Notes: a model not told the origin generated them from the sequence alone. A stretch of DNA of 64,000 bases from Clitoria ternatea (GCA_037962975.1 CM075670.1:152090501-152154500); one strand, 5' to 3'. Counted from the first letter of the stretch, positions 24,130 through 36,522 are shown. Translations and numbers: made by a program.

Positions 24130-25790
24130 AGCTATGGTGTTAGGTCGTCCTCCTTTTTCTTCCCTTCTTTTGTTTCTCTCTTTTTATTTTTTTAATGATG
24201 TCCTCCTTCTCTATATGTACACCATCATTATTTTTATTTTCTTCTTCTTCCCCACTCCTCTCTGTAACTCCTTCTTTTATTGATTCTTTTTCAAGACCTT
24301 TTTCCTCCATCTTTTCTTCCTTCTCTACTTCTTGTCCAGTGATCCTTCTACTCCTTGTGGTAATTGTTTTGCAATGTTCCTTAGGGTTTGGGTGGGTATT
24401 AGCTCCAAATTGCGAATTGTGTTGCTCTGCAATTTGATGAGCCAATTAACCCACTTGTGTTTCTAGATTCCTTATTGAAGCTTCTGTATTTTTCTGATTG
24501 GTAATGGAAACTTACATGAACTTCTCCCGGGTGTCCTCCAATTTTGATGTTCTCTCATGCAAAGGAGGATGGCCCTGTTGATACGGTTGTTGCCTGTTGG
24601 ATGTGCTCGCTTCTTGTTTCCATCCACTATTTTGATTATTCCTCCAACCCTGTGAAAAATTGTTAGAATAAACATTGTTATTGAAATTACCTTACTTTCC
24701 TCGATTGTTCATGTACAGGATGGATTCGTCAGGCTGTTCTCCTTGATAGTGTCCATCTTGATGGTCTCCTCCACAAAAATATATTTCAATTATGATTATT
24801 GATTTCTTGCAAAATGAGACATTTGTACTGCATGTAGCTATTGCGGTAATTTTTCCATTTGCTGTATGAGAGCCTCAATCTGTTGAGTGGGTATCTTATT
24901 TTGAGCTAGGATGGTATCCATGGTATTTAGCTCCAGTACTCCCTTCTTTTGGACTTGAGATCTATCATGTTGAGCTTGGTAGTCTGTGGAGGATAGTGCT
25001 TCAATAATTCTTGTGGCTTGTTTTGCATCCACCATCAACATTGTGCCTCCAGCTGCTACATCCAATATTATTTTGGTATCATCCCTCAATCCACTATAGA
25101 AGATATTAAGTTGGGCAATATCTTCCAAACCATGGTTTGGGCATTTCCTAAGGAGAGATTTAAAATGTTCCTACGCTTCATAAAAGGGTTCATCTTGGCC
25201 CTGTTTAAATATTGTGATGTCTGATTTGGCTTTGATGAATCTGGATGGTGGAATAAACCTTTGTAGGAATTTTTCTTCAACTATTTCCAGCTATTCAAAC
25301 TTTGATTTGGATGAAATTCTAACTATTCCTGTACTTTACCTGCTAAAGAAAAAGGAAATAATCTTAGATATGCAACCTCAACAACATCTTGGTCAAATCC
25401 CATTGTTCTAACCAATTCATAGAATGTTGCCAAATGAGTATATGGATCTTCAGTTGACATTCCATGGAATTAGTGGGAACTAATCAAATTTAGAAAAGTA
25501 GGTTTCATTTCTATTGCTCTTATAGTGTTAGGAATAGCAATACTTGAAAAATGTATAGGTCCTTGTTGTAAGGCATAATCTCCAAGTGTCCTTCTTGGTG
25601 GATTTTGGTTGTGGCTGTTGTCATCCGTGATTTTCTCAACTGGTATTGAGGAAGAAGTTTCACTTATGTCGAAGTTCTGCTTTTTCCTTGCTTTCTTGAT
25701 CTTCTTGAGGAATCTATCTATTTCTAGGTCAAATGCAAGTTGTTCTTTTGATCCTTGTCATCTTAAAAGCATAAATCAAGCACTTACTCA
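24130..25790 (-). pseudogene. gag: Athila gag
   Basis: Capsid/nucleocapsid precursor. It begins near 25790 with LDLEIDR-like LAFDLEIDRFLKKIKKARKK. The capsid core reads MSTEDPYTHLATFYEL, PFSLAGK, IPPSRFIKAK-type sequence (broken), FKSLLRKCPNHG and IAQLNIFYSGL, then AGGTMLMVDAKQATRIIEAL and ILAQNKIPTQQIEALIQQM. The C-terminal part (24140-24445) is Lys/Glu-rich and runs into protease. Stops and frame changes occur near 25480, 25290 and 24840. I see no CCHC zinc knuckle, in keeping with many Athila Gag proteins. Confidence 0.82.
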
Positions 25791-25879
25791 AGCAAGGTTA
25801 CCACAAAAATGAAAAACACAATTTAAACAAAAAACTATTCACAAAGTCTTGTCAATTCAATGTTAGATTTTCAAACCTG

Positions 25880-25907
25880 AATCGCCTCCCTGGCTGCAGC
25901 GCCAAAA
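25880..25907 (-). promoter_or_regulatory. Athila primer-binding site
   Basis: On the minus strand, TTTTGGCGCTGCAGCCAGGG directly follows the LTR end CCATTACCA. It resembles the usual Athila TGGCGCC(G)TTGCC-type site for a tRNA 3' end, with a few changes. Confidence 0.6.
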
Positions 25908-25909
25908 CT

Positions 25910-27506
25910 TGGTAATGGTTTTCTCATACAAAGAAATAAAGTTTTCAAGAAAAGAATCAAGTTTGTATAATATGGTTTTAATGAAAAGTTTGTGCCAAGT
26001 TTAAACATAGGAGTTGTAGTATTAGAAGCATGTCGTTCCACTGATGAGGGATTACTATGAAAACCTTAGTCTATGAATTGATTCGACGGGAAATTTACTT
26101 TGATTTGTTGGAAATGATGATAATGGAACTAATCTGCTGAGAATAATAGATCTAAAGAACAAGCAGTATTAAGTATAACAAAAATCAATTGTGGGAAACT
26201 GGGATTGGTTTCATCTCATCTTACCTTCCATAAGCTATGTAAATCTTGTATGTAACTTGAAATGATAATTTTTACATCACAATCAAAGTCATTTGTATCG
26301 ATTCCTCGATTACAAAATTCATAAGAATAATTTCAACCTGTTGATCCTTCAGACACCTTGAAATCATTCCAGCATTAATGGCCAGTTGTTTAGATGTTTT
26401 TTGTAATAGATACCATCCCTGGCAGCTACTTACAATAAGTACTTGATTCAGATCTGCTTTCAAAAGTTATTTTCCAATACACTTAAGAAAACTAAAGGCA
26501 AGAAAATAGTGATCAAATACCTTCAAGCATTAAATGCAAAATGAAATACAAAAACTATTAAATCTTGTTAGCATACATGAAAACTTACAACAACATTATG
26601 TGGAGTTTGAATGGATTACAACCAATCCCAATGAGTGAGTTAGCTACTCATGGCTTGCATTTTCACTAATCAATCTCTGAAAGAATATGGGAAAGAAAAT
26701 GGTATAAGAAAGAATAATTGAAAGAATGATGGATGAATGATTCAAGTGATCAATATGATGTGTCCCCCTTTCTTCTCCTCTTCTTTATTTGAATAGGAGT
26801 CTCGCTTAAGCTTCTCCTTTCTTCGCTTAAGCGAATCCCCACTTGATGAGAGCCTATGCAGGAGTGGTTAGAAACATGCAGAAGTGGCTGCGCTGGGATC
26901 ACACTATTGGTCAATAATTAATTCAGTGGCCTATTCTCCTTCGATCACGCTTAAGCATGGTGTATTCTCGCTTGAGCTTGGCTACGCTTAAGCATTAACT
27001 GGCCACGCTTAAGCGTGGGGGACCTCTAATACTCTTAGCTTTCATTCGTTTGAGCGTCAGGTAATTTTTTTGGTATTTCGCTTAAGCTCCCTGGTTACGC
27101 CCAAGCGTGAGTTCACTTTTGCTTACTGACTTGTTTTTACTTGAGCATAATTTCCTTGCTCAAGCTTTTTCTTATACGCCCAAGCTTCCCTTCATTCACG
27201 CTTGAGCTCACTTGAATCACGCTTAAGCGTGATTGCTTCAAATGGTGATGATCCAGCCCGATCACGCTTAAGCGAGGGAATACTTCGCTTAAGCGTGGTG
27301 TGTGATGTTGCTTGTTGAACTTTCTTTGACTATTGATATTCCTGCACTTCTCAAGAGTTTTCAAGAAGATTTTTCCAATTCTCAATAAATTCATTCATTT
27401 TAAATTTTCATGATTAATTTCTTTATTTATCCATCCATTCACTTCAATTTCTTACAAAAATAATTCAAATAAACACATGAATATAATGCTTAATTAACCT
27501 TTATCA
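25910..27506 (-). repeat. Athila 5' LTR (1597 bp)
   Basis: Plus-strand ends TGGTAATGG...CCTTTATCA, i.e. TGATAAAGG...CCATTACCA on the coding strand. It is complete and borders the primer site on its left. A word cassette of about 15 CGCTTAAGCG(TG) words spans 26800-27300. The right flank TCCAT (27507-27511) is the only visible half of the expected target duplication. Confidence 0.87.
26800..27300. repeat. Palindromic-word cassette CACGCTTAAGCGTG in the Athila 5' LTR
   Basis: About 15 imperfect copies in 500 bp, mixing CTCGCTT, CACGCTT and TTCGCTT arms. Sister cassette in the 3' LTR at 16083-16440. Confidence 0.87.
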
Positions 27507-27676
27507 TCCATGCAAATAAGTGTTTGAATTCTCTTAGTACCTTAATCAACCGTTCCTCCATTCTGGTATCTAAGGAATCATTGAACTCTGTGCGCCTGGT
27601 GGGGTCTTCTTCAAATAGAATTTTCTTTACTCCTCCCTCCAGTGTGTGCCTCTGAGGATTTTTAGGGTTTGCCACC
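27507..27676 (-). pseudogene. pol: Tat pol linker before RT (fragment)
   Basis: Minus-strand codons read VANPKNPQRHTLEGG...EEDPTRRTEF...LIKVLREFKHLFAWM, the stretch preceding RT in Tat/Ogre pol. It joins directly to the protease fragment ending LDPREELVV at 30381 if the solo LTR and one CCACC copy are removed. It ends at the Athila LTR. Confidence 0.75.
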
Positions 27677-30380
27677 TGTAACACCTTATTATTATTTGCA
27701 ACTAATAATTCCAAAAACATGAGAAAATTTTTCACAAAACAGTCACGTATTATTCGATATAGAAGGAAGCAGGCAAGGGAAGAATAAAGAGCATTCACAC
27801 GCATGTAGCAACCTACAGAGAAGCTAAAACTGGGGCCGGCTCAATGGGTTTATCATAACACACCAACACCAGGGCGGATTACACAACACCGTTTGATCGC
27901 TTAGACGGGGTCTGACACCGTCCAGGCGGAGTATGGTAATGCAGCAGCGGATAGGGAATCTCACAAGGAAGCTTTTTCACGAGTAACACTGGTCACTCAA
28001 TAGGAGGAAGTAGATAAGGGAAAGATGTTAATATATTCACTTGCATGGCATTCGGTAGAAGGGCGAAGTTAGAATCATCCTACTTGGCTAGGCGGGGTAT
28101 ATTTATCTTGGGCGGACTACAATACAACATTCACTTACTCAGGCGATGTTCAATACCGCCCGGCGAGACGGAATAATGCGACAACGGAGAAAGAAGGTAC
28201 ATAGGCGGAATCTCGAGGTGATATCTACTTGCTTCAGCATAGTTCTACGCGTTTGGGCGAACTGTCCTAGTTACTTGGGCGAGGTATGACACCGCCTAAA
28301 CGAAATCCGCACAACGCCTCTTTAACACAACTACAAGGTAATTTTCTCAATCGGGTATGGGCAAGGGTTCACTTAGGTAAATCCTCACACTCGCACTTCA
28401 CTCAGAAAAACGTGAAATTACAGGGTACATATATGATAGTAGATTGTGGAGGAAGAAGGGATCTGAACCTATTCCACCCAACTCAACTAATTATGACAAC
28501 GCCTGGGCGGACTCAACTACAACGCCCAAATCAGGGGTCAACACCGGGGTCTCATTCTAACAACTATATCGCTCCAGCGCGGATCCTCACGCTTGGGCGA
28601 ATCGCTCCCATACTTCGGGCGGGGTACGACTCCGCCCAACGTATCCGACATAAATTTTCCTAAGACAATTCTCGATTCACTCAGACTTGGCTATAACCTG
28701 CTCAATCATACTGTCCCTGCGTATCCATTAAAGCACAATTATGAAACAAGGCAGCACATAGCATCACACACACCAAAACCATACATCCATATATACATAA
28801 GAGTGTATGTCAATATTTACAACACAAAATCGGGTTTCTCCTTGTCCATAAAATTCTATTCATCCCCAAAACATTAACATCCGGTATGAACCAGTCAGGG
28901 CTTAATCTAACAACGCCTTAATTAAGCCTTCCAAATGCATCAGCACTCCGCCCAGCATTCCAGCTCTGCTTCTGGTCCTCCTCTCGAGAGACATTCACTG
29001 AAAATGGCCACTGCAGGGGTGAGCTTTTACATGTAAAATGATACTCACAGACTCGGTATCAGCGTCAGTACGCGCTCCTGCTATCATTCAATCTTTCTCA
29101 AGTAACCAAGTTCATACAGTTCAAACAACATTCATGACACACATGATACACAGAGTTTATTCCACATCCAAATATATATTCATGCATTCAAAATCATACA
29201 CATATTCATACATAGATTTATACACCACCACAATCAGCCTTATTTCTATATGCATGCCTGCGGATCCGACTCGGGTAAAGACTCTCAGTTACGGTCCCCT
29301 TTTCTTCTGGCCCCTCGTCCCTCAGCTCTTACCAGGTGGCACCGGCCTCCCCACGGCGTCTCGAGACTCTCTTCTCTAGCTCCAAAGGCTACCACGAGCA
29401 CTATTGGGATCTAGCCAGGGTTGGTAACTAGAAGTCGTTGCCCTTGGGGTTCTTGACCTCCCATGGGTCACCCCATTCTCACTCATGCAACTAACACATT
29501 CATTATTACACATCATCGCGCCACGAATACCTTCGCCGTAATCATTAAGAGAGAACGGATTTCCCACACTACTCGTAATCATTCAGTCAATCACACCAGC
29601 GCATGTTACAATCAGTCATCAGACTAACATCATTGAGCAATCCAATTAAGAGCATGCACATACATATTTTTCATAGTGACAAGAAAATAGATCCATGCAT
29701 ATCATTCATCATTATCATCTACTAACAGGCTACACCATCGCCACGAAAATCACTATCAGAATCTTAAACCATGCATCAGTTTTAATGATTATAATTACAT
29801 GCACACACACACACCCACACTCAGCAGTACGTTCATCCGGTACCGTTCTTAGACCATGCATTCGACATGCAAGCGCCCCCTACCTTAGAAGAACCTCAGA
29901 AACCTTTCCGTTCTTGTCGTTGGGTCCGATGTCTTTCTCCTGGTTCGTTCGGCCTTCCTTGGCTTTGTCGTATCCTGCGCCTGATTCTGGGATGGAGTGT
30001 AGTTCGTTCGTCAGTACTGCAACCAAGGTCTCCAGGAGCGAAGAATGAGAGAAGAGAAGAAAGATGGAGACGAAGAGAGGAAGTAGAGGATGAAGTGACG
30101 GAGGAGGGAGTCTGAAGAAAGAGTAAGTGCGTTCATCACCAAAGGCTCACGTTTTATATATATATATATGTACATGCGCACAGTAAGAGAAGAGTGGGAT
30201 GGGAGAGTGCGTGCCCAGCAGTCACGTGCACTCCACCCCATCCCCTGACCACCACCATTTTTATATTTTAATGGCCTTAAACTACTTAGTTAAGTGCAAT
30301 TAACAGTTATTTCTAGTTGAAATCAAGTCTTAATGGTTTATTCTTCATTCAGCATTTAATTTCAAAACTGGGATGTTACA
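27677..30380 (-). mobile_element. Solo LTR, B-like (copy B4, 2704 bp)
   Basis: Plus-strand ends TGTAACACC...GGGATGTTACA, with a perfect CCACC target duplication (27672-27676 and 30381-30385). Inside are a GC-rich word region near the left end and a (TA)n-rich patch at 30157-30171. The 29300-29480 block (accgg...ctcgag...taccacgagc) matches the landmark block of group B loosely. No primer site or coding sequence. Confidence 0.87.
27896..28640. repeat. Word cassette with CGCTTGGGCGA / ACACCGCC words in copy B4
   Basis: Scattered GC-rich near-palindromes such as GATCGCTTAGACGGGG, GCGTTTGGGCGAACTG, CACCGCCTAAACGA, CGCTTGGGCGAATCG and ACTTCGGGCGGGG, at about 220-960 bp from the LTR 3' end. The words are more degenerate than in the other cassettes. 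Confidence 0.65.
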
Positions 30381-30385
30381 CCACC

Positions 30386-31029
30386 AGTTCCTCTCTTGGA
30401 TCCAGATCTATCAAATTCACAGACTCCGATACTATTTCGTCATCATTTAGCCTCTTTCTCTTGATTGACTCTTCTATTTTAGTCATTTGCACACTGAGGT
30501 TGTAATAATACCTCCCTATTTGTTGATCACCTCTGACGGAGGACACTTGATTATCCATATCAATGAATTTTATCAGTAGATGTGGTGTTAATACCATAGG
30601 TTCCAAAGCATTGAGAGAAGGGCGCCCAAGAATCCTGTTGAATGGGGATTTTACATCTATTGTCAATACCCTCATACGCACTATCCTTGACCCCAACTCT
30701 CCTTTAAATGTCAACCTTATGTCTAAATAACATTTGATGGGTTATTTAGCTCCGTTGAATGTCATCAGGTCCAGAGTGTAGGGCTGCAAATTAGAGTCTA
30801 AAAGTCCCATCTTCTTAAAGCACTCGTAAAAAATAACATCAGATAAGCTTCCTTGACCAACTAGCATCCTCCTGATTGTCTTGTTAGCTACAACCGCCTC
30901 GATCACCATTACATCATCTCCTCTAGGGACTGTTGGATCGTAGTCATCATCAGTGAATATGATGGGAGGGGTTTGGACTCCTCCTCGAAATGGCCTGTTG
31001 TCTATCTTCGTTTGAACTGACATGATCAT
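30386..31029 (-). pseudogene. pol: Tat protease region
   Basis: Reads PPIIFTDDDYDPTVPRGDDVMVIEAVV, then MLVGQGSLSDVIFYECFKKMGL, where Tat proteins usually have the protease active site D-Q-G-S; here the Asp is Gly. FNRILGRPSLNAL and VRGDQQIGRYYYN follow. One frame break near 30735 and loss of the catalytic Asp mean no active protease. It continues at 27507-27676 across the solo LTR. Confidence 0.82.
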
Positions 31030-31039
31030 CCTTAAGTGA

Positions 31040-32541
31040 TTCTTTTAGGCGGTGTTTGACACTCTACCCCCTACAAAGTCGTCTACAATCATATCAATGA
31101 CATCTCGCCTTCCTGAACCTGGAGGGGGGTTCATCCATGACTCATCATTTTCATTAATATTGTCTATCACGGCCTTTCCTTTATCCAACATCGGTTTTTT
31201 AGAACTCTTGGCCTCCTCCTCTTCGACCGGATCGGTCTCCTTCCTTCTTGGTGCCATCCTTTCTGACTCCAGATAGGCTTTCTACCGAAATAGATATTAC
31301 TTCAACTTCCCTTCTTTAATCAACGTTTCAATCGCCTTCTTTAGCTATTAACATTCATCGATACTATGTCCAGTCTTCTCATGGAACAATATTTACTGGT
31401 GTTCCTTGTTCTCTTTAGAGGCTCCAGTTTCTTTATTCCATACATCATTAGTCCTCTCAAGCTGACTTCCCTTAGAATCTGGTCAGGCCGAACCACTTAC
31501 GGGGTGTATTGCATGAAACTCACACTCCTCCTCTCCTTTAGTCTTGGAAACATATCCTTACCAAGACCCCTTCATTCAAACTCCGGCGCCCTCCTATCTT
31601 GCATTTGAATTCCTTCCTGGGTCGTACTCTTTTGGCCAGCAGCTGCTAAATGCATCTCTCTCCCAACATACTTTGTTGTCTTATTCCTAAATTCCTCAAA
31701 ACTCTGAGGTGGTCCCTTTGCCAAGGATAGGGAAAATGGTGACTGCGGTTGTAAAGCCTCGACCATGATATGCATCTGAATTTCTTTCATCAACCCTGGT
31801 ACCAACGCTGCCTCCTTACAAACCTCTTTAGAAAATCTCTCAAGCTTTCCTCTAACCCCTGCTTAATCTATTCCAATGTATGAGACATTTTCAGGATGTC
31901 TCTCGATACCATAAAGGGTTGTAAGAATGCATAGGCCATATCATCCTATGAATTGATCGACCCCACGGGTAAGCCTTTAAACTATCCCAAGGCTTTAGCT
32001 GATAACGTCCTCGGGAACATTCTGCACATGACATCCTCCTCAACTCCTAAAAATAATGACTCATTCACATACGCATCCAGATGCCATCTGGGGTCTGACT
32101 CTCCTATATAGTTCCCTATAGACAATGGTTGCAGGGTCTGTAGGTATCAAGGTATAGGGACCTTCATCAACCTATTGTGAAAGATATCCTAAACCGATAT
32201 TCTCCTCCTCTACCATGTTGTATGGCCCTCCTTTGGCTGTTGATCTCCTTAGTTCGGTATGTGGACTCTTACTCCTCATAAGCATGAGTCTGAGATCACT
32301 CCTGTTGATGAAAATCTTGTTGCCTCTCATTTCCACCAATGTTCTCTCTTCCCTCTGCTCTTCGAAGTTCTTGGAGCTCCTAGCATAGTTGCCTGATAAT
32401 CTCATCTAGGGGTCGGGCTGTATCACCGCTTGCGTTCTCAACTGTCCCCAGAGTCTCCACTATACCCTTACTATAGTCTAATGTCTTTACGACATTCAGA
32501 ACATATCCTTCCGAGGTTTTATTGCCTCTGTTGTGATCCAT
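31040..32541 (-). pseudogene. gag: Tat gag (broken)
   Basis: Start at MDHNRGNKTSEG (32541), about 40 bases after the primer site. A Glu/Arg-rich N-terminal coil (LDEIIRQLC*ELQELRR) comes first. The capsid region is recognisable only in pieces because of many stops; IKQGLEESLRDFLKRF near 31830 matches the conserved 'QK..ESL.DFL.RF' stretch of Tat Gag. A Lys/Glu-rich tail (31045-31257) precedes protease. Stops are frequent, so this is old. Confidence 0.72.
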
Positions 32542-32580
32542 GACTTACTTTTTATTATAATGTGGGACTCAAAGTTTACA

Positions 32581-32601
32581 CGGTCCCATCGGGTGTGCCA
32601 A
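32581..32601 (-). promoter_or_regulatory. Tat primer-binding site
   Basis: Minus strand TTGGCACACCCGATGGGACCG directly follows the LTR end ACAGAACA. I have not assigned the tRNA. Confidence 0.6.
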
Positions 32602-33418
32602 TGTTCTGTCCGGTGTCCGGGTACAAAGTTAGCCTCGTACAACCAAAGTCTGAAATGACCTTTTATATACTTGATTTTACACCGCCTCAATGGATTACGG
32701 TATTATATACTTAAGTCTAATAAGGAGCTTAAGTTTTTCACGTTAAGGTATGAGTTTGATGTCTAATCTGCACTGAATTCAATGCGACACATCAGAGGTG
32801 CTCCTATAAAAGATTCTCTGATGCTTAAGTCAGTACAAGAATTATAGAAATACAAGTATTACGGAGGTCCTTATAGTAATGAGTTCAGATTCTCTGTAAG
32901 TAATAAATTAATTGTATTTATATGTAATGCCTGAGTAGTTTAGATGATTTGACTTTACTCCTAACTTATTGTAGCAACAGTGTTCACAGGGACAGGTTAC
33001 CCATACCTCCTCTGACTCATGTTTTGTTATCAGACAGTTGATCAGAGTCATTATTTTATATCTGTACTCATGCTTATTTGAGACCCCAGTTTAGGTGACT
33101 TAGTCCAGTACTACTTGTACTTTTGATGATTTGGCCTGTGTTTTGAAACACCTCGTCCATTTATCTTGGGTCCAGTATGCACTCTAGATCAAAAAGTCAA
33201 AAAGCCATCAAAGCATAGCCGAACTTGGAACCAGCAATCAAAGGTGAAAACAGTAAGCGTCAAGAACCTTTAAAAGGAATTTAAAACTATTTCGGTAAAG
33301 TAGGCTACGATTTTGGAAGCTGAATGATTAATTGCTTTATCTGAATTCTTGATCTTAGGTATTTTGAGAAATTGACGAGTGCGGCATTAGACCAGAATCC
33401 CCTGAAGCATGGAGTCAA
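32602..33418 (-). repeat. Tat 5' LTR (right edge cut by a B-like LTR)
   Basis: The left end is exact (TGTTCTGTCC, i.e. the LTR ends GGACAGAACA). Conserved TATAAATACAA on the minus strand at 32912-32922. The right boundary is approximate: group B landmarks begin beyond 33420. Confidence 0.7.
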
Positions 33419-33597
33419 GGTATGGGGGTGTACCAGGTTTAGATTAATGTAGAAAATTTATTTATACCATTTGACATATAGGAAAAGGGTAGATTATAGC
33501 CATTGTTGGCTAATTTAATTAATTTTAATGAACATGTGCTAAGTGGTAAAGAACTAAAGGATAATTAAATGAATAATATAAAGGGCGAGATCTAGAC

Positions 33598-33627
33598 TAT
33601 GAATGTGTATATATGTATGTATATATG

Positions 33628-33661
<34 letters not shown>

Positions 33662-33668
33662 TGTATGC
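33598..33668. repeat. Microsatellite (TATG)n
   Basis: Runs of TATA and TATG, with eight clean TATG units at its right side. Confidence 0.95.
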
Positions 33669-35644
33669 GTGTTTAAGAAAGAAAATTTACAAAGCGAGTT
33701 ATAACTTGACACATGAATATAAGCATTTGATAGAATTGCAATGTAAAAAGTGAAGTTATATGCATGAGAATAATTGATAAATTAAAATTTTATGAATGGA
33801 TTGATATTAATTAAAAATGAATAAGGATAAGGAATGATGTTGTAATGATAATCTGAGAAGTTTAAGGCGAATGAATTAGCGAGAATAAGAAGATTGAAAT
33901 TATTTATAAGATATGTCGTTATGAGGAAGGGAATGATAATTAATATAAACTAGTGAATAGTGGTATGATATAAATTATGGATATGAGAATGAGTTTCCAA
34001 CTGATGAAATGATGAGAATGACGATTTTAAAAGTCTATGACTTGTGATAGATATTACGTGGTGTGTATGAGATTAAGTCTGCATGATGATTGATGATTAT
34101 GTTTGTTGTGCCTTAATGTGATGTGAAATTTGATTAAGAATGTGTGATGTGGTCCAGGTCTGTGTAACTGCCCCTTTGTTTAAAATTGATGCTTTACTGG
34201 CTGATTGATGATATGAGATTATATGATTGGGTCGGGTCTGTATGGCTGTCCTTCTTACTTAAAATGATGCCTTTTTGCTAATTATCAAATAGAAAGGGAG
34301 TTTAAAATGAATATATGTGATTGTGTGGTTGGGACAAATGAACAGTATATTTTGCCCCTTGTTTTGGGCTCTCGTGGTCAAGTAAGATCCAGTTGAGCTA
34401 CCCAGGGGTCAAGCAGGACCCAGTGGTTGAGGTGGAGAGCCAAGCAGGGCTTATTCACGAGGTGTTAAGTAGGACCCCTAGCTGGAGGCCAATCCTTTTA
34501 GTATCCTAAACTGGTTTAAACCGAGGTCAAGGATCCAGTGTGGGACCAGCCACAAGTGTTATTGGTTGAGAGAGATTTTCACACCGGTACAGTGGGTATC
34601 CGGTATTTTTCCCTTTATCTCAGTGGGAGAATAAATGTCTTGTAGTCCTGGAGATCCTTCACACCAGGCTTTCACATTGATGGTATCACATCAGTGGGTG
34701 AAAGGTGGTATCACCTGTGAAGATTCTCTGACGCTCAAGTCAGTAACCAAGGAAAGAATACAAAGTTTCTAAGCGTAAGTTTGAGAATAAGTCTAACGTA
34801 CCAGAGTAGTGAGAATGTTGGTATTTATATTCGTGCATGCAGAGAATGAAGAGTCTGTTAGGGCTAGAGGACCAATTGTATATTGTACAGTGTACGATTT
34901 TGACACACGACGCGGGTGGCTCCGCGTCTCTTGCGAACATTCCCCTATACCTGTACCTTGTACTTTTTATCGGGTGACATGGAAGTTTTCCAGTGTGCTA
35001 GGTGTTTAGGGTGGACTTCCGGTATAGATATAGATCTAATACGGGGTTAGAGTCTAGAGGCTTACCTATGACACCGGTAGTAAGTGCGAGAATAGATGAA
35101 ATTACGCTCTTGCTCGTGTGTTAGTATCAAGACCGGATCATATCCAGATACAAGAAAGTCTTAATTCTATTGACTGGGAGTCAGTTGTGTATTATATGAT
35201 AATGATGTAATGATGATTGAGGTTTGAATTGATATTATTAATCAATTCATAATGAAACTAAAAGTAGTGAAATCAGTTGAATTAATGTTTATACTTGATT
35301 TTGTGTTTTATGGATGGTGTTGTGCTAGATGTGACATAATATATATATATGTGTGTGTGTGTGTATGTGTGTGTATAAAGTTAATGATGAGATGAAAAAG
35401 ATGACTTAGTGATTTATAAACCATAGCAAAGGATATAATAAATAAGGAAGACATTAATTTCTAATGGTAGCTAGATTACGTTTTTCCTATTATTGTGTTT
35501 ACTATATTAATCTTTAATTTCAATCACTCACCCCCTTGTTGTGGTTTTAAGTGACTAATGGTAGGTGATTGATGGACACTGCAAATGCGAGCCCTAAATG
35601 AGGCTGGTGTAAAGTCAATGCCAAGCTAAAGAGAACTATATTGG

Positions 35645-35650
<6 letters not shown>

Positions 35651-35714
<64 letters not shown>
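35651..35714. repeat. Compound microsatellite (TA)n(TG)n
   Basis: About 15 TA units followed by about 16 TG units. A smaller TA/TG patch lies at 35338-35376. Confidence 0.95.
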
Positions 35715-35717
<3 letters not shown>

Positions 35718-36241
35718 AATTCACAATTTGTAATTAGTAATAATTGATGTGATGAATGCTTGATGTCATTATATGGATAATTAGTGGTTGCAATGTATGT
35801 GTTCGACGAATTTGGCCATTTTGGCATTTGTGGTGACGTGAAAAGGATGCCTGAGGCATTCCTTGATGATTTAGTTGGTGATTAAGATTAATGACATCCT
35901 GTATATGCACGATGCTTATTGATGCTATGGCATATTGATAATAATATGATGAGTACTTAAAATGATGACCAGGAACTGCACATAGCATGGAGCTATTTAT
36001 AGTGTTAAGTGATGCTTAAGGGCAGGTCAATGTAATTATATGTAGGCGGTGTGTGAAAGTCTGCTATTTCTGATTTTATATGTTTAATTCTAGAGTACGG
36101 ATTGTGCCTGCAGGTATGGAATGAGTAATAGATAGTGCCCATGAATTTTTGTAGCAATTAAAGTTAAAAACGGGCAAATTAGGTAGTGTAGACGTTGGCC
36201 CAGAGGCTAAATTCTACATAATTACGCAGAACAGGGTGTCT

Positions 36242-36384
36242 GGTAATGAATTACGCAATTGATTACTAGAGGACAATATTTTTTCCCTGTGTAAGATGCT
36301 TACAAGTAATTGATTACTAGCCTTTTATAATCAATTACCAGGGCCTGTGTAATGGATTACAAGATTTCTATAATCGATTACCAG
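36242..36384. repeat. Palindromic-word cassette GTAATCGATTAC in copy B3
   Basis: Seven imperfect copies (GTAATGAATTAC, CAATTGATTAC, GTAATTGATTAC, ATAATCAATTAC, GTAATGGATTAC, ATAATCGATTAC) in about 145 bp, 140-280 bp from the LTR 3' end. This is the position held by other words in copies B1 and B2. Confidence 0.83.
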
Positions 36385-36522
36385 AGCCCTAAAAATGGGT
36401 TTTAAGTGTTTGAGTAATGAAGCCCTTAGGTTCGTATTGTTTATTACCAGAAAAGTTTGAAAAGTAAAAACTTTTCTCTGATTTTATCAGACCCTAGAAT
36501 AAATTTGAAATTGGACGTCACA

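Larger units (their letters stand above)
10228..27506 (-). mobile_element. Athila-type Ty3 retrotransposon, reverse strand
   Basis: Element with 5' LTR at 25910-27506, a primer site at about 25880-25907, gag, protease (DLGA form), RT-RNase H, integrase, a long non-coding gap, an env-position ORF, and a 3' LTR at 10228-10915 plus 16023-16635. The gene order and the LPQK...DLGANINLMPLS protease pattern are typical of Athila. The 3' LTR is split by a solo LTR (10916-16022) and lacks the last 300 or so bases of its 3' end. The right end lies inside the pol linker of a reverse-strand Tat element; the expected Tat sequence is absent on the left. Confidence 0.88.
27507..33418 (-). mobile_element. 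Second Tat-type element, reverse strand, 5' portion
   Basis: Contains 5' LTR (32602-33418), primer site, gag, protease and the start of the RT linker, then stops at the Athila LTR. RT, RNase H and integrase are missing. The segment carries a solo LTR (27677-30380) inside the protease-RT linker. The LTR matches the inverted LTR at 9640-10227, so the two Tat remnants are relatives in opposite orientation. Confidence 0.82.
33419..36522 (+). mobile_element. B-like LTR remnant, forward orientation (copy B3)
   Basis: Group B landmarks occur in the opposite sense to copies B1 and B2: AGGACCCCTAGCTGG, TTTAGTATCC and GCAGGACCCAGTGG near 34400-34500, and a promoter-proximal GTGGTTTTAAGTGACTAATGG near 35537. 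The right end GGACGTCACA at 36522 resembles the TCATCACA end of B1. GTCAA occurs at 33414-33418 and 36523-36527 and could be a target duplication, but the left end then starts GG, not TG. Boundaries are therefore tentative. Confidence 0.55.

Noticed and set aside
28286..28877. Forward frames of 125 and 94 codons
   Set aside because: Inside solo LTR B4 and its GC-rich word region; no family pattern and not kept in related LTRs.
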